From positions 235,001 through 299,000 of the forward strand of contig CALYLW010000211.1 in assembly GCA_944989445.1 (NCBI GenBank): a stretch of 64,000 nucleotides of DNA, in the 5' to 3' direction. Below the pieces are notes generated by a model. It ran no database searches. It saw nothing but the letters and a program-made list of their open reading frames with translations, and was not told the DNA's origin. Source of the stretch: Ampullaceana balthica. Its lineage: Eukaryota; Mollusca; Gastropoda; Lymnaeidae. Shown here piece after piece: positions 46,849-57,784 of this stretch (the stretch's first letter is position 1; every line of letters starts with the position of its first letter). A program made the translations under genes and the position numbers.

Positions 46849-46905
46849 GTTAAAATCTAGGTTGGAAGATTGTCATTCCCCTAAAATCTAAGTTCTCAAT
46901 ACGGA
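46849..46905 (+). repeat. Isolated 31-bp minisatellite unit
   Basis: 'ctaggttggaagattgtcat' + 'tcccctaaaatctaagttct', matching the last unit of 46005-46137. It lies between 'atacggagatatctcccaat' and 'caatacggagattt'. Confidence 0.9.
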
Positions 46906-47340
46906 GATTTATTTTTTTTTAAACAAACAAAATTTCGGTTCTAATTTAGTATAATATATGTACCTATCATGAATCATAGCTTAAACTTTATTTTAAAAAG
47001 ATTTATGATTTTAAAATTAATTTGGTAAAAGCAAAGTGAACGGTGCGCTCAATAAATCGTATTTTTGGTTGCTATATTTCTTGTTTTTTCTATTTTAATT
47101 TAAAAAATAGACAACTAAACCTAACCCAGACCCTAAAACTCAAACTACAACCTTAAAAAAAAGACTCAATCGAAACTCCACTTGACACCTAGAGTTCAAG
47201 AATCTAATGCTCTAACCCTGAGACCACAGAAGCTCATGAATCGTATGAATATTTAAAAAATCTTATATCAAATCGGCAAGTAGTCACATGACCAGCCAAA
47301 AACATTTGCGTATGACGCTAAGAATCATGGGAAATATTTG
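46906..47340. other. AT-rich DNA; one weak tRNA-like stretch
   Basis: No ORF. A minus-strand stretch near 47163-47235 has a box A-like 'tggtctcagggttagagc', judged too weak to call. Confidence 0.4.
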
Positions 47341-47346
47341 TCTATA

Positions 47347-49349
47347 AGGGGGGCTGAATGGGCTAAAGCCAGGGGCCCCCGATGATTTAGGGGCCCCCAA
47401 AATTATTATTTTCTATAATAAAGGTGGGCAAATGTTTGCATGAAGCCTTGAAAATATAAATAAATTAATAAAATCTTATCAATGTCGAAGAGTGTGAAAT
47501 ACGAAATTTTCATCATTTGTAATAATATCTAGGGAAACCTAACTTTAGAAAAACAATCGACTTCTATTTAGTTTGGAAAACTTACGACAAAAAACTTTGA
47601 CATAGTAGAGCATAATTAAATAATCGAATTTTTAACCAACTTCAAAGTTAGTACACTATTTACGAGTTACGACGCTTCGACCTACAGACAGACTGCAGTA
47701 AGAAGTAAATATTCGAATAAATATGTAATTAAATACTAGTACCGTATATACTCGTTCTAAAGCAGACTTTTTGGGACAAAATCTAGGGGGAAATGTTGGT
47801 TGGTTCGGCTTACGAGTAGGTCATAGGGGATTTCAGTATATACATTGAAAATCGGTGTCCTTAATTAAACGTAATTACATATTGCGTTCCGTTATTAGCT
47901 AAATACCATTCATTCCTGTTGAGCGATTCATCAAGTACATACCAATGTATTCCCATACTGGATCAGGAATTTCCCGAATTATTGTTAATATTTTGGAAGA
48001 AATTGACATTCAAATTCAAGATTGCAGTGGACAGTCATACGTCAATGCTGCAAATATGAGTGGCAAGTATAACGGAGTCCAGACTATCCTTCGTGAGAAG
48101 TGCAGTTGCTCATTATGTGCCGTCCACAGCTCATTCCCTTAATTTGGTTGGGAAAAGTGCAGCAGAAGGTTGTCCTGCTGCAACCAGATTTTTTAAAAAA
48201 TTTTATTTACTTATTTTTTTATTCTGCAAAATCTTTATACCTGGCTTGTTGCATCTATTCATCGTTGGCAGGGTCTTCAAAAAAAAGACAATAGAAAAGG
48301 TTTCCTGTAAACAAAGCCTTGTCTGACACAAGGTGGTCAGCCCGACATGATTCTTTAAGATCTGTTAATAAATAATATCATGAGAATATTGCAGCACTAG
48401 AAGACAGCGTTCTGAATTTGATTTCTATGAAGAAAAAGGAATGGATATGTCCGTGGAGAAAGAGTATAAACAATCTTCAATGTGATTTAAAAAATAGAAG
48501 GTGTCATCTTGATGGAGGGACGTCAAATGAAACAGTATTTTCTCCAAAACAAAAATTCAAGGTTGAGGTATTTCTTGAAATCATTGAAACTTTCCTCAGC
48601 CCTACAACATCGGTTAGACGCATGTGCATCCATGACAAATTTGGCTTTCTTAAAAACCTAATTGAGCTCAGCAATGATGCCATCTGAGGGGCAGCAGCCA
48701 AGTTAATGGAAGAATATTCAAGTGATTTCGAAGACTTCTCTCCTTCAAAATTAGTCTAATTTTAAGAACTTTTCAAAAAGTTTATTGTCCAGGCTCAGGA
48801 AAAGGAAGTAGCACAATGTGAAACTCAAAATACATGCACAGAGCTAAATATGTTGCTGTTTTTGAATGAGCAAAATTGTACACAGTCCTTTCCAAATTTA
48901 CATATTGCACTTCGCATCTATCTCTCAATGATTACATAAAAGTGCAGCTGAGGGCGATCATTTTCAAAGTTGAAAAAAAATAAATTAGAAGTTTCATAGT
49001 ACAACAAAGACTGAGTCATCGCTCTCTCTAATGAGCATTGAAATGAAAATCGTAGGCTCAGTTAATTTTACTGACTTGAAAAAAAAATCGCCATGAGAAA
49101 TGTTCGCAAACGAAGTTTCTATAGGTTGAAATAAATAATAATAAATATTTTAATTAAGTGTGGATTCGTGTAACTTTATATTAATTTAATTGACTTCTAT
49201 TTAATTATTTGTCTTATTACACCTTGCATTACAAGTTACACAGTCTTATATTAGCTGTAAGTGATCATTTTATTTAAAATTACGCTGCCTGGACAGGGCC
49301 CCAATTTGAAGTGCAGCCAGGGGCCCCGAGCAGTCTTAATCCGCCCCTG
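47347..49349 (+). mobile_element. Decayed ZMYM1-like hAT element
   Basis: Left end AGGGGGGCTGAATGGGCTAA with CCAGGGGCCCC inside; right end GGGGCCCCGAGCAGTCTTAA then TCCGCCCCTG. The paired CAGGGGC...GGGGCCCC ends are typical of one hAT group. Flanking 8-mers do not match. Carries transposase remnants in plus orientation. Confidence 0.75.
47950..49135 (+). pseudogene. hAT transposase, fragmented
   Basis: In order with frameshifts: QDCSGQSYVNAANMSGKYNG then VQTILREKC and CAVHSS (equivalent to the GQGYDNAANMSG...AHSLNLV region of ZMYM1-like hAT transposases), later SFPNLHIALRIYLSM, then GRSFSKLKK and LSLMSIEMKIV, the C-terminal dimerisation region. Many stops; not functional. Confidence 0.8.
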
Positions 49350-49350
49350 A

Positions 49351-49408
49351 CTAGGGTGCTTGCTAGCATAGATATTGATAGACTAAGTTTAAACTGAGCA
49401 CCCTAGTC
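49351..49408. repeat. Small inverted repeat next to the hAT end
   Basis: CTAGGGTGCT and AGCACCCTAG are 38 bp apart, directly at the outer edge of the hAT right end. Confidence 0.7.
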
Positions 49409-49537
49409 TATCGTCATGGCGAACAACGAGACAATCAATTTCACCTACGATTTAACGTTCCTGTCTCATTTTAAACTTTTACATTTTCATAAATTTGGAA
49501 CTAAAGGTCTCTTCTGACTGTAAATTTCACATTTATT

Positions 49538-49580
49538 TTCTACTTTTTAGTGCATTTCTAATATAAGACTAGTTTTTAAA
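49538..49580 (+). repeat. Right end of the split type D unit
   Basis: 'ctaatataagactagttttt' + 'aaaaagtg' matches 32893-32920. 49581-50010 otherwise shows nothing recognised. Confidence 0.55.
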
Positions 49581-50009
49581 AAGTGTTTTTTTTAAATATT
49601 TTTATTTAAAAATAAGATTACCAGGATGCGTAATGTTGAATTTCTGCAAAATACAAATTTGTTTTTCCTTTCTAATCTCATTGGATACACGCTGATGAGC
49701 ATTCGCACAAGTAGGTTTAGTATAGCTAACAAGCATTTCTGCAACGCAATACGTATGTCCCATTTTATTTTTAACATTAGTATGATTGGATAAATGAGTG
49801 TTACATTTCTGCAACGCTAAGCACACCAAAAGACTTTTTTTTTAAATTGCCTGAATAATACCCTAAAAAAATCTAGGGACAGGGGCACCGAGAGTTTAAA
49901 ATTGTATGCTACTGTTAGTCCCACAATACTTTTTTAAAATTATATCTTAAGATTGTAAGTATTTTTTATTTAATCATAAGGAAACAATGTGCGACACTCA
50001 TTGTTTGGA

Positions 50010-50095
50010 CTTTCTTAATATGTGCAGCTGGGAATGACATGGTTTACATAGAGTTAATATGTGCAGCTGGGAATGACATTATTTACATAGAGTTC
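50010..50095 (+). repeat. Tandem duplication of ~39 bp
   Basis: 'atgtgcagctgggaatgaca' + 't--ttacatagagtt' occurs twice in direct succession. Confidence 0.9.
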
Positions 50096-50244
50096 ATTCC
50101 GGATGAAGTCATAGAATCCATTGTTTGAGAAACCGCGTCATGTTTTGTGTTGGTCTTTAGTTACAGTGACTATATTATTTATATTAGTGATGGAACTTTA
50201 AAAACAATTCAGTGTCTACAGTTGATCAACTATCACAATCACAC

Positions 50245-50740
50245 TGATGGGCTGTAGCACCATTGATCGATCTCAGTGGAATAGTGAGTTTGATAGAGCA
50301 GGACAGGACCCTTCATGGGATGTAGCTAGGGTTGCCATCCGTCCGCTATATCAGGACCATCACTATTATGGAGCTTCTTGTCCTGAAAATCGGAAAATAT
50401 CCAAATTTGACCCGATTTTGCAATATAATGCTGCTAGGGACTGTGTAAAAGGTAAAAAAACTCCTAAAAAAAAGATGAAAACTTCCGAAAAATATGATAC
50501 ATCAACTACTTCTGCTAGTTCCATGTAATTGTGCCTAAATAAAAAGTAATTAAATTAAATAAACTTTAAATTCATTTCTACATCTCAAAATTTTCTGTCA
50601 AAGTTAGATAATGCAACCCTAGATGAAGTGTTATTGATTGCTCTTAGTTGAATAGTGCGATTTATCAGACTAGGTCACCCATTGGCTGTAGCCTCATTGA
50701 TCGATCTGAGTGGAAGTGTGAGTTTGATTGAGCGGACCAT
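50245..50740 (+). repeat. Direct repeat flanking a MITE
   Basis: 'gggctgtagcaccattgatc' + 'gatctcagtggaa' + 'gtgagtttgat' at 50248 recurs at about 50681 with few changes. The region between holds the MITE at 50327-50621. The 93-codon frame 50247-50528 crosses the MITE boundary and is not a gene. Confidence 0.7.
50327..50621. mobile_element. hAT-like MITE (TAGGGTTGCC ends)
   Basis: Starts TAGGGTTGCCATCC, ends ATGCAACCCTA. Flanks GATGTAGC / GATGAAGT, 6 of 8 matching. 295 bp. Confidence 0.75.
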
Positions 50741-51845
50741 GATGATTTTTTTTTACAATCGTGAGCTTTAACAGATATTTTAAAAATACAAATAATTATT
50801 TATAAAATGTCGGTAGTGGTTCAGATGTTCCTCTTTCGATATAAAATGTCTCCGTTTTAAAATTTTCCTTAAAAAATAAATGTCAAACAAAAAATTATTA
50901 TCGGGAGCGATGAAAATTTTAATGAATTTAACAATACAACAAACAATAATTTTAACAATATATATTATGTATCTTCTTTCTGTATAGAAGGAGCGTCTGT
51001 AATTTAAAAAAACAAAAACAAATTAAATGTCACTTTTATAGTAGACTCAATTATTCGCTTGCACAGATATGTCCTACTTTTCAGTGCATCCAGATACCAA
51101 GATGTCTCCGAAAGTCTCAAAACGGTTCTTGGGTGCAGTCATTTGGATGAATATGAACCATGTCGTGGATTTAGAGGTGAGGCAGCTTCAAACGTCAACA
51201 CCAAAATTACAACAATTTAAGTTAGACTGCTAAAACGAAGAAAATTAAGTCTAAAACATGGAAAACACGATGTAATAATGCTCATGACATAAGTAGCATC
51301 ATGTATCTCTGTATTGCATTTTTATTGAGACAAATAATGAAGATAAAAATTAGAAATGCAACAAACATATTTATTACTGAAACGGATGATAAATTTACCA
51401 TTGGAGCAGATAAAAAGCAACGCGCTTAAAGTATATGGACACTTTGAAAAAGACTTTACTCACTTTACTTTGAGACTTCAAGATACTATAGTCCAAGAAA
51501 TGTCCACATTTTTGTGTAGGTAAACTTCCAAAGTTATTATTTGGATCAAGCAATGTTTCATATTTTAAAAATAAAATAAATTATGTTTTATTCATTATTT
51601 TATCAGAATTTTGAGGACATTTTTCTTAAATGTAATATTTGATTTATAATCATTTTAGAAAGAAGAAATGCAACTCAGCTTCGAAATAAAATGCCTTGTT
51701 CATCTCTTTCTGCTTTGACCCATTAATTCAGTAAAATAAAGTTTTACAAATGCAAAACGAGAACAGATGATGCTTATTTAACAACAGAATGAAATTTTAG
51801 TGTTTTACCATCTATTAATTTCACTTTTCTTTAATCTTTGAACAG
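50741..51845. other. Upstream of the K+ channel exon; nothing firm
   Basis: AT-rich. A stretch at 51082-51173 (between ...acttttcag and GATTTAGAG|gtgagg) could be a leader exon, but its ATG frame does not join the next exon. The last ~20 bp (cttttctttaatctttgaacag) is a good polypyrimidine tract and acceptor. Confidence 0.4.
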
Positions 51846-52468
51846 ATCCCGAGCATCAGCTAATTACCAAATGCCGGCTAAGTTGTCTTCGAAGCTGAAG
51901 GTCATGATTTTTGCTGACCGACCCAACATAAGGTCTGGAAGGGTGTCTGTCAGAGATGAGTCTCAAACAGGTCTCATTCACGATGTGTCAGTATTTCATT
52001 GCGACGGGGCAGGACCAAGCACAGACATGCCCAAAGTGGTGGAGGGCACTCACAAACCCAGTCCGAAGGCTCATGGTGGCAACAAACACCGCCTGCATTG
52101 GCAAAAAGATCTTGTGCAAGAAAATACAATCGTGGACAACGATATCACAACACATGTTCGTGTTTGGGATGATTTGATGGGTGGAAATGGGGTGTCAGAT
52201 GAACCAATCAAACACTTCGTTCACTCTCACAGCAGTACACCAACTCGTCGACATAAAGGCCTGGGTGATACTACGGGAGATCAGAGGATATTGCTCAACG
52301 TGGGAGGAGTAAGGCATGAAACTCACGTGGCCACCCTAAAAAGTGTTCCTAATTCAAGACTTTCAAGGTTGGCTGCTTTGCACATGTCCAGTGGGAAAGG
52401 CAAACAAGAATATTTCTTTGACAGACATCCTGCAGTATTTAACTCCATCATTGACTTCTATAGAACAG
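51846..52468 (+). CDS. Shaw/Kv3-like K+ channel, exon with N-terminus and most of T1
   Basis: Voltage-gated K+ channel alpha subunit of the plasma membrane; the T1 domain sets which subunits co-assemble. The exon follows ttctttaatctttgaacag and ends ATAGAACAG|gtgaat, phase 1. The first in-frame ATG is at 51871, giving 199 residues plus one base. Residues 1-136 are a polar extension of unknown role (for example SHSSTPTRRHKGLG). T1 begins at about residue 137 with DQRILLNVGGVRHETHVATL, then YFFDRHPAVFNSIIDFYRTG, the hallmark T1 strands. The extended frame past the donor (EFYYI, stop) is intron read-through. The exon could also be internal or have untranslated DNA before 51871. The S1-S6 core is not in this window. 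Confidence 0.9.
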
Positions 52469-52634
52469 GTGAATTTTATTACATTTAAAGTTGTTTAGTA
52501 TTACCTTGTGCTTTTAGCGCTGTCCCCCATATCTGTTATTGTATTGACATTCGGGTATTCTGAATCACAAATCCTTAATTAGTTTTTCAAAGTTCTGAAA
52601 AAATTGTTACATAATTTTCTGATCATGGCCTAAA

Positions 52635-52778
52635 CAGGGGTTGGCAAACTTGTTTGCATGATAACACAAAATGTAAAATGTTATGTTGACGTTACTCCCA
52701 GCAGATTCTAGGGATTTTATATGCCCAGATTGAGTCTGCCCCAAAGAGTTCCCGTTTTATCCCTGTTCGCTGACCCCT
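52635..52778. mobile_element. 144-bp hAT MITE with 8-bp TSD
   Basis: Ends CAGGGGTTGGCAAACTTG and GTTCGCTGACCCCT. GGCCTAAA flanks both sides (52627-52634 and 52779-52786). A related, worn copy lies in both arms of the 38.3-41.5 kb palindrome. Confidence 0.85.
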
Positions 52779-53377
52779 GGCCTAAAAGAAAGGGGTGAAG
52801 TTGCAATTACAATTTTTAAGCAGAGCTGTGAAATTATATAAAATCTATTAAAAACATCATTGCGTCATGACTTAAAGACTATTAAGAGTGTAGTGATAGT
52901 CTATTATTGACTCAATTATTCCTATTGTAAGCTAGAACGTACGGTTATCAACCCCGGAGGGCAGCAGTTTACAGTTATCTCAATTTAGTTATGTCTGTGA
53001 TATCTAAACAGACGATTTGATTTTGAAGTGAGATTTGAACATCACATCAAATTAATCAAATACATTTACTTTACAAATTGAACAATAAAATAACGCACTT
53101 AGTAAGAATTGCGAGTAATTCTACCTTCTATGAAAACGATTTTAGCTTCTAATGAACACAGCATCTAAGCTATCTATAACCATATCTGTGGATTTAACAT
53201 TGATTTGATTATTCGTTGCTCCTTCTCGACGGACAGACACATGCAGACACACGCTCGAACGCAAGAATGCACCCACACAATCATGCACGCACACAAACAC
53301 AGACGCAATTAAAATTTTCACTACCTGGGTTCAGTGTCATGCGTGTTAGCCTCTTTTTCCTCTATCACAGAATTACA

Positions 53378-54043
53378 GGGGTGTCAAACTCATCACTTAG
53401 AGGGCCTAAAGGATAAAGATTGATTAATTGGAACCTTATAAATTTTCGTAACAATACCATATCTAAAACAGGAAAAAGTTCACATAAAAATAGGAATACA
53501 CATTTTTGCTTTTCTTCGAAATTAGTTAGACCTTACTATTTCGGATATTTTCTTGGCTCAAAGTTGATTCCTGTTGTGAATAACCATCTACGTCAATGAG
53601 ATTCTCATGATCGACTGCAATGTTTCGAACCCTGCATCCAACTACAAGACCGATGGGTAAAGAGGACCCGACTTAAAAGACCATTCTTCATGGATACGGT
53701 CCACGAACTAGAAGACTCAGTCCCCATACCCAAGCACAGGGAACGAATGCAACTGGTCCCTGCTCGAAGACCACATGAAAGCTTTGACTTGCTAGCTTTA
53801 ACAGCTCAAAATTACTTGTCTGATACTGAGCTCATACTGATCGATGAAATAACGCTCTTGGTTAGTCTTTCGTTGTGCTTTGCTGCTGACTGGGAACTCT
53901 AATTTGCACTTTATATCATAGGGCAGTTAAAATGCTTTCTCGGACCAGATTTTATTGTAATACGGTCCAAAATCTATTGAGCCTGATATAATTGCACTCT
54001 GAACTTTATGTGGGCCTCGATTCTTGAGTTTGTTGCATGTGCC
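53378..54043. mobile_element. hAT-like element with CAGGGGTGTCAAACTC end
   Basis: Left end CAGGGGTGTCAAACTCATCA + CTTAGAGGGCC. A degenerate partner lies at 54014-54043 ('gtgggcctcgattcttgagt' + 'ttg'). No TSD visible. The element contains the 100-codon frame at 53600-53902. Confidence 0.5.
53600..53902 (+). CDS. Unrecognised 100-codon ORF inside a hAT-like element
   Basis: Open from just after a TGA at 53597 to the TAA at 53900-53902; the only ATG-initiated part starts at 53690 (70 codons, MDTVHELEDSVPIPKHRER). Upstream residues are RLQCFEPCIQLQDRWVKR. It is more polar and mixed in composition than the chance ORFs around it, but I do not recognise it and see no splice context. It may be captured host sequence, part of a decayed transposase, or chance. 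Confidence 0.25.
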   Translation, partial: DSHDRLQCFEPCIQLQDRWVKRTRLKRPFFMDTVHELEDSVPIPKHRERMQLVPARRPHESFDLLALTAQNYLSDTELILIDEITLLVSLSLCFAADWEL

Positions 54044-54688
54044 CTAACACTATTAACGAGAAAAAAAGACAAGTGTAAATTGTTTTCAAAAAATTAAAAG
54101 AATAATTTTTATCTTTACTCAAGGAGCGATATATTTCTTTTAAAGCTAAATATTGATATTTGTATAAGCTTTCTTGTTGTAATTTTAATAAATGGTCCAA
54201 TCAATCTAGAAAAAGCCAACCGCTGGAAGTCACGAAGATTATAAAGCTAAATAGCCTCGATGAGCGTTTAAGCCAATTTATAATGCGTGCATGAATTTGT
54301 GTAATATTTTATTCAGACATGATATTTTAAAGTTTTCCTTTTGGCAAGGTTAACAGCAATCTAAAATACTAGATATGCCCCACGGCGCAGCATACGCTGC
54401 AGACTTGCTCATGGATAGTGCAAAGACAGTGGGGGGGGGGAGAACGGACACAAACTACAGCATAAAGAAATCAAAACAGCGCGAGTGAACGTAGGTGGGG
54501 AAACCACCGACGCATTGTTGGTTTCGAGACATTCGCACTGCAGTTATCTACCTGCCCTCCACCCTCCACCAGCCTAGCTTGCCAACGATAAACTGTGATT
54601 GGCCGAAACTAGTGAGGGTCAGCCATGTTCGCAAAAAAACGGGGGAAAGAACGGGCACAAACACACATTTTAAAAATTAAAAAATAAT

Positions 54689-54760
54689 ATTTTTGCTGGG
54701 GCGTGAACCCAGGACCTTCCGCGTGTAAGGCGGACGTGATAACCACTACACTACAAATCA
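54689..54760 (-). tRNA. tRNA-Val(UAC)-like pseudogene or SINE head
   Basis: The minus strand has a clean D arm (GTGTAGTGGTTATCAC), an anticodon arm with loop CTTACAC (anticodon UAC), variable AAGGTC and T arm CTGGGTTCACGCCCCAG. The acceptor stem is broken (only about four of seven pairs) and T-loop A58 is C. This suggests a pseudogene or the promoter head of a tRNA-derived SINE. GC-richer DNA lies downstream on the same strand (54380-54650), which could be the SINE body. Confidence 0.7.
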
Positions 54761-55725
54761 CATGTTATTCTATGAAGGAGCAACGCAAGTGAACGCAAGA
54801 AGCAATGGTGGTCTTGAGACATTGGTCGACCCCAGCGAAGATCATTCGTCATGCTTGTTTGCACATACTTGCTTTGGTGAATTATATATATATAGATTTA
54901 AAACCTTTTTTTCGGCCAATTTGTTATAAAAATCTATATCAGTAGGTATCTAAGTGAATTTCAAAATTTCCATTAAGACCATTTACGTCAATTTTCAGTA
55001 AAACTAGCAAACAATCTTTTGGGATAATTAAATGTAATTATTTTCCATGAGACTAACATAAAGCTTTTACAAGGGCTTTTTAATAATCCAAACAATAAAT
55101 ACAATTTTTTAATTATTTTTTGTTTTGATGATGATTTATTTATTTTCCTTTGTAAAAGTCGTGAAAGTCAAAAATATTTTAAATAATTAATATTTAATAT
55201 GCACTTGATTAAAACATTAATTTAAAGTGAATAAGTATATAGAGCATGTGGTTCACATGCATTTATGAATCCATTAAAACTTAGAACAAAGGATTATGTA
55301 ATCCAAATAAAAAGGAGTGTCGCAATGTATAAGTTAGGAACCTGTATTTGTTAAAATATAAAAATTGACATCTTTCACACATTTTACATGTGATTTAATT
55401 TTTTTAAATTTTTGAACGTTGAAATTAACATCTATATAATTGATTTTTTAAATGAATTTTTTCAGTTCCGTAGCGAGGGGCAGGTATGGGGCTAATGCCC
55501 CTGGCGGCACTTTGCCAGGGGCGGCAAATTCCTATTCATTAATTAGTTTCTAACAATAAATATGTTATTAAAAAGTAAAGCTTTTGATCGAAATTTAAAA
55601 AAAAACTAATAAAAAAATAATAAAAGTAATTAAGGAACTATCCTAAAGCATGTGAACGCTTCAAATGTCAAATCTTCAAACTCCTCATTGGATATAAATT
55701 CTACTGACTACTGATACTAATGCTA

Positions 55726-56956
55726 TGTTAAGGATGAGCTCCCAATGTTGAGGACTGATGTCTATATGGTATTAGACACCAAGTACTTAGGCTCTAGTTG
55801 TCTAGGGTAATATTAATCAATGGCTCTAGCCCCCAGTGTTTAGTATTAATACCTATTTTGAACTGCAATACTTACACACATATAAATGACACTTAACACT
55901 GTGTACAACAGAGAGAAATATGTATTTACATAAAATATATAGATACAAATATAAAATGGCATTGATTACAAACTATGAATATCTTGACAATAATATTCAG
56001 CTACAGAACATATAAAATAACGGTGCGTTGTGATCTCGACTTAACCTCTCAATTTCAATACTAATACTGGTCCAGGTCCTTTCTCCTCTTCGGACCCCTG
56101 GCTCCGCCTCCAAAATGCCTATGCGAGTCTGACCACCTATCCGTCTCGCTTGACCGATAACTCTAGTGGGCGTTCCCAGACTCCAACGTCGTGCCCCCTC
56201 AGTTACGTCTTCGGCACTGGTTCTCACTTCGTCACGGCTCAGGGTCGTCTTGCCCACTTTTGCCTGTAGAGCACATCTGGTGCTCACTTCAACACTAAGT
56301 ACACCTTCTATTCTAGCCCTAAGTTACTTCCTTCACTGTAGGCAGGTAACACTACCCTACCGTACTTCCTTCACAGTAGGCAGGTAACACTGCCCTACCG
56401 TACTGCTGAAAAAATATATACACAAACACATACATATATATTATACTAACAGTATATCAATACATCAATCAATCAATACATAAAAGAATAATAACATCTA
56501 ACTCTAACATACATTTGACTATCCTTATAAGTCTAACAGTCTAACAAACCTGAACCCCTTCAGCAAGGCTCTGTTCCCCACAGTCTAGCCCCTTAGAACC
56601 TAATTCTTAGGGTGACCTGTGATATCTGGGAAAGAGGACGCCTCGTGGTTTCTCCCCAGTATATAAAGGACCGCTCACCCACGCCATCATAGCATCTGCC
56701 CTATATTCCTATTAATTCTATTGGGCAAACTTTGCCCCATGGCTGGAGCATGTGACAACTTTCTCCTGGTTGGTCAAACCCTACGTCTCATCCTCTTGGC
56801 ACGTGATGGACTGTTTCCAGTAGGTACCAATCACGGCCTCATTTGCATAACTTCGCTTGACCCAAGGTCAACTGTAGCGTTGGTTGGTTCTAACCCCTAT
56901 CCCCAACGGTTCTAAATTTCTAAAAATTCTCAAACAATATACTCAGGTACTTAACA
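55726..56956. mobile_element. Solo LTR, 1.23 kb, with 5-bp TSD
   Basis: Begins TGTTAAGG, ends CTTAACA, flanked by TGCTA at 55721-55725 and 56957-56961. This is the TG...CA with 5-bp duplication expected of an LTR retrotransposon. 'cccagtatataaaggaccgc' at about 56656 could be a TATA box on the plus strand. A ~48-bp tandem duplication ('aggcaggtaacac') lies at 56339-56403. No second LTR or internal region, so a solo LTR left by recombination. Confidence 0.85.
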
Positions 56957-57784
56957 TGCTAATGAACTGAAAAGTACTTAAGTAGTATGAGAAAGTAACA
57001 CTGATGTGGATGTAGTTGTAGCTTATTTCGTTCTTAAAATTTGACAGACACTTCTGTTGTAAAAGCAAACCTTACTGTACCCTATCAATTTGAAGATGAG
57101 TTAAATGAATGCTTCCAGGGGCTAATTGTGTGTGTTTGGGAGGGCAGCACATTTCTCGTTTTGAATTAGCTTCTACAAATTTAAAATAAAGTCTAATAAA
57201 ACAAAATAAAATCCAAGATAACAAAATAAAAGAAATGATGAAACTATGCTAAAATACGTGAACTTTTCTAATGTCAAAACTTCAAACTCCATTTGAATCT
57301 AAAGTCTTCTAATACTAATGCTACTGAACTGTAAAAATAGAGGCTGAAGGAGTGAACTAAAATAACAATAATGTTCTGGTACATATAATTGATGCAAGTT
57401 TACTTTTAACGTAAGTAAACTCCTAGAAATTTGTTTTAACGTACTTATATGGTTTATTCTTCCAAGGAATCATTACTTTTATTTTAATGTCTTTTGTTTT
57501 TTTGAAATTGCAAAGAATTTATAAATCAGATTTAAAAAAGAAATTACAAAGAATAACAATAAGATGTTGTAAAAGAAAACAAAACAAAGTGGCAATAATT
57601 TATTGTAAAAATGGTTGACATTATTAAATCCTGGCAAAATTGATTTTATAAAAAAAAATTTGCGTACACAGAGAGGACAATACTGTTGCAAATGAAGGCA
57701 ATATTTTGGAACCGATGTATTTCTTGCAAAGTACGCTCAAGCACTCTGTGAAAATCGTGGGGAAAAGTTAAAAATATGTCAACT

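Noticed and set aside
47163..47235. tRNA-like sequence on the minus strand
   Set aside because: A box A-like word and a 5-bp anticodon stem are present, but the D and T stems do not pair and there is no acceptor stem.
50247..50528. 93-codon ORF starting MGCSTIDRSQ
   Set aside because: It crosses the left boundary of a MITE and its start lies in a direct repeat; no domain.
51082..51173. Upstream exon of the K+ channel (acttttcag ... GATTTAGAG|gtgagg)
   Set aside because: Its ATG frame ends in phase 0 and would meet a stop six codons into the next exon, and the frame that fits the next exon's phase has an internal stop. It could only be untranslated leader, with no supporting evidence.
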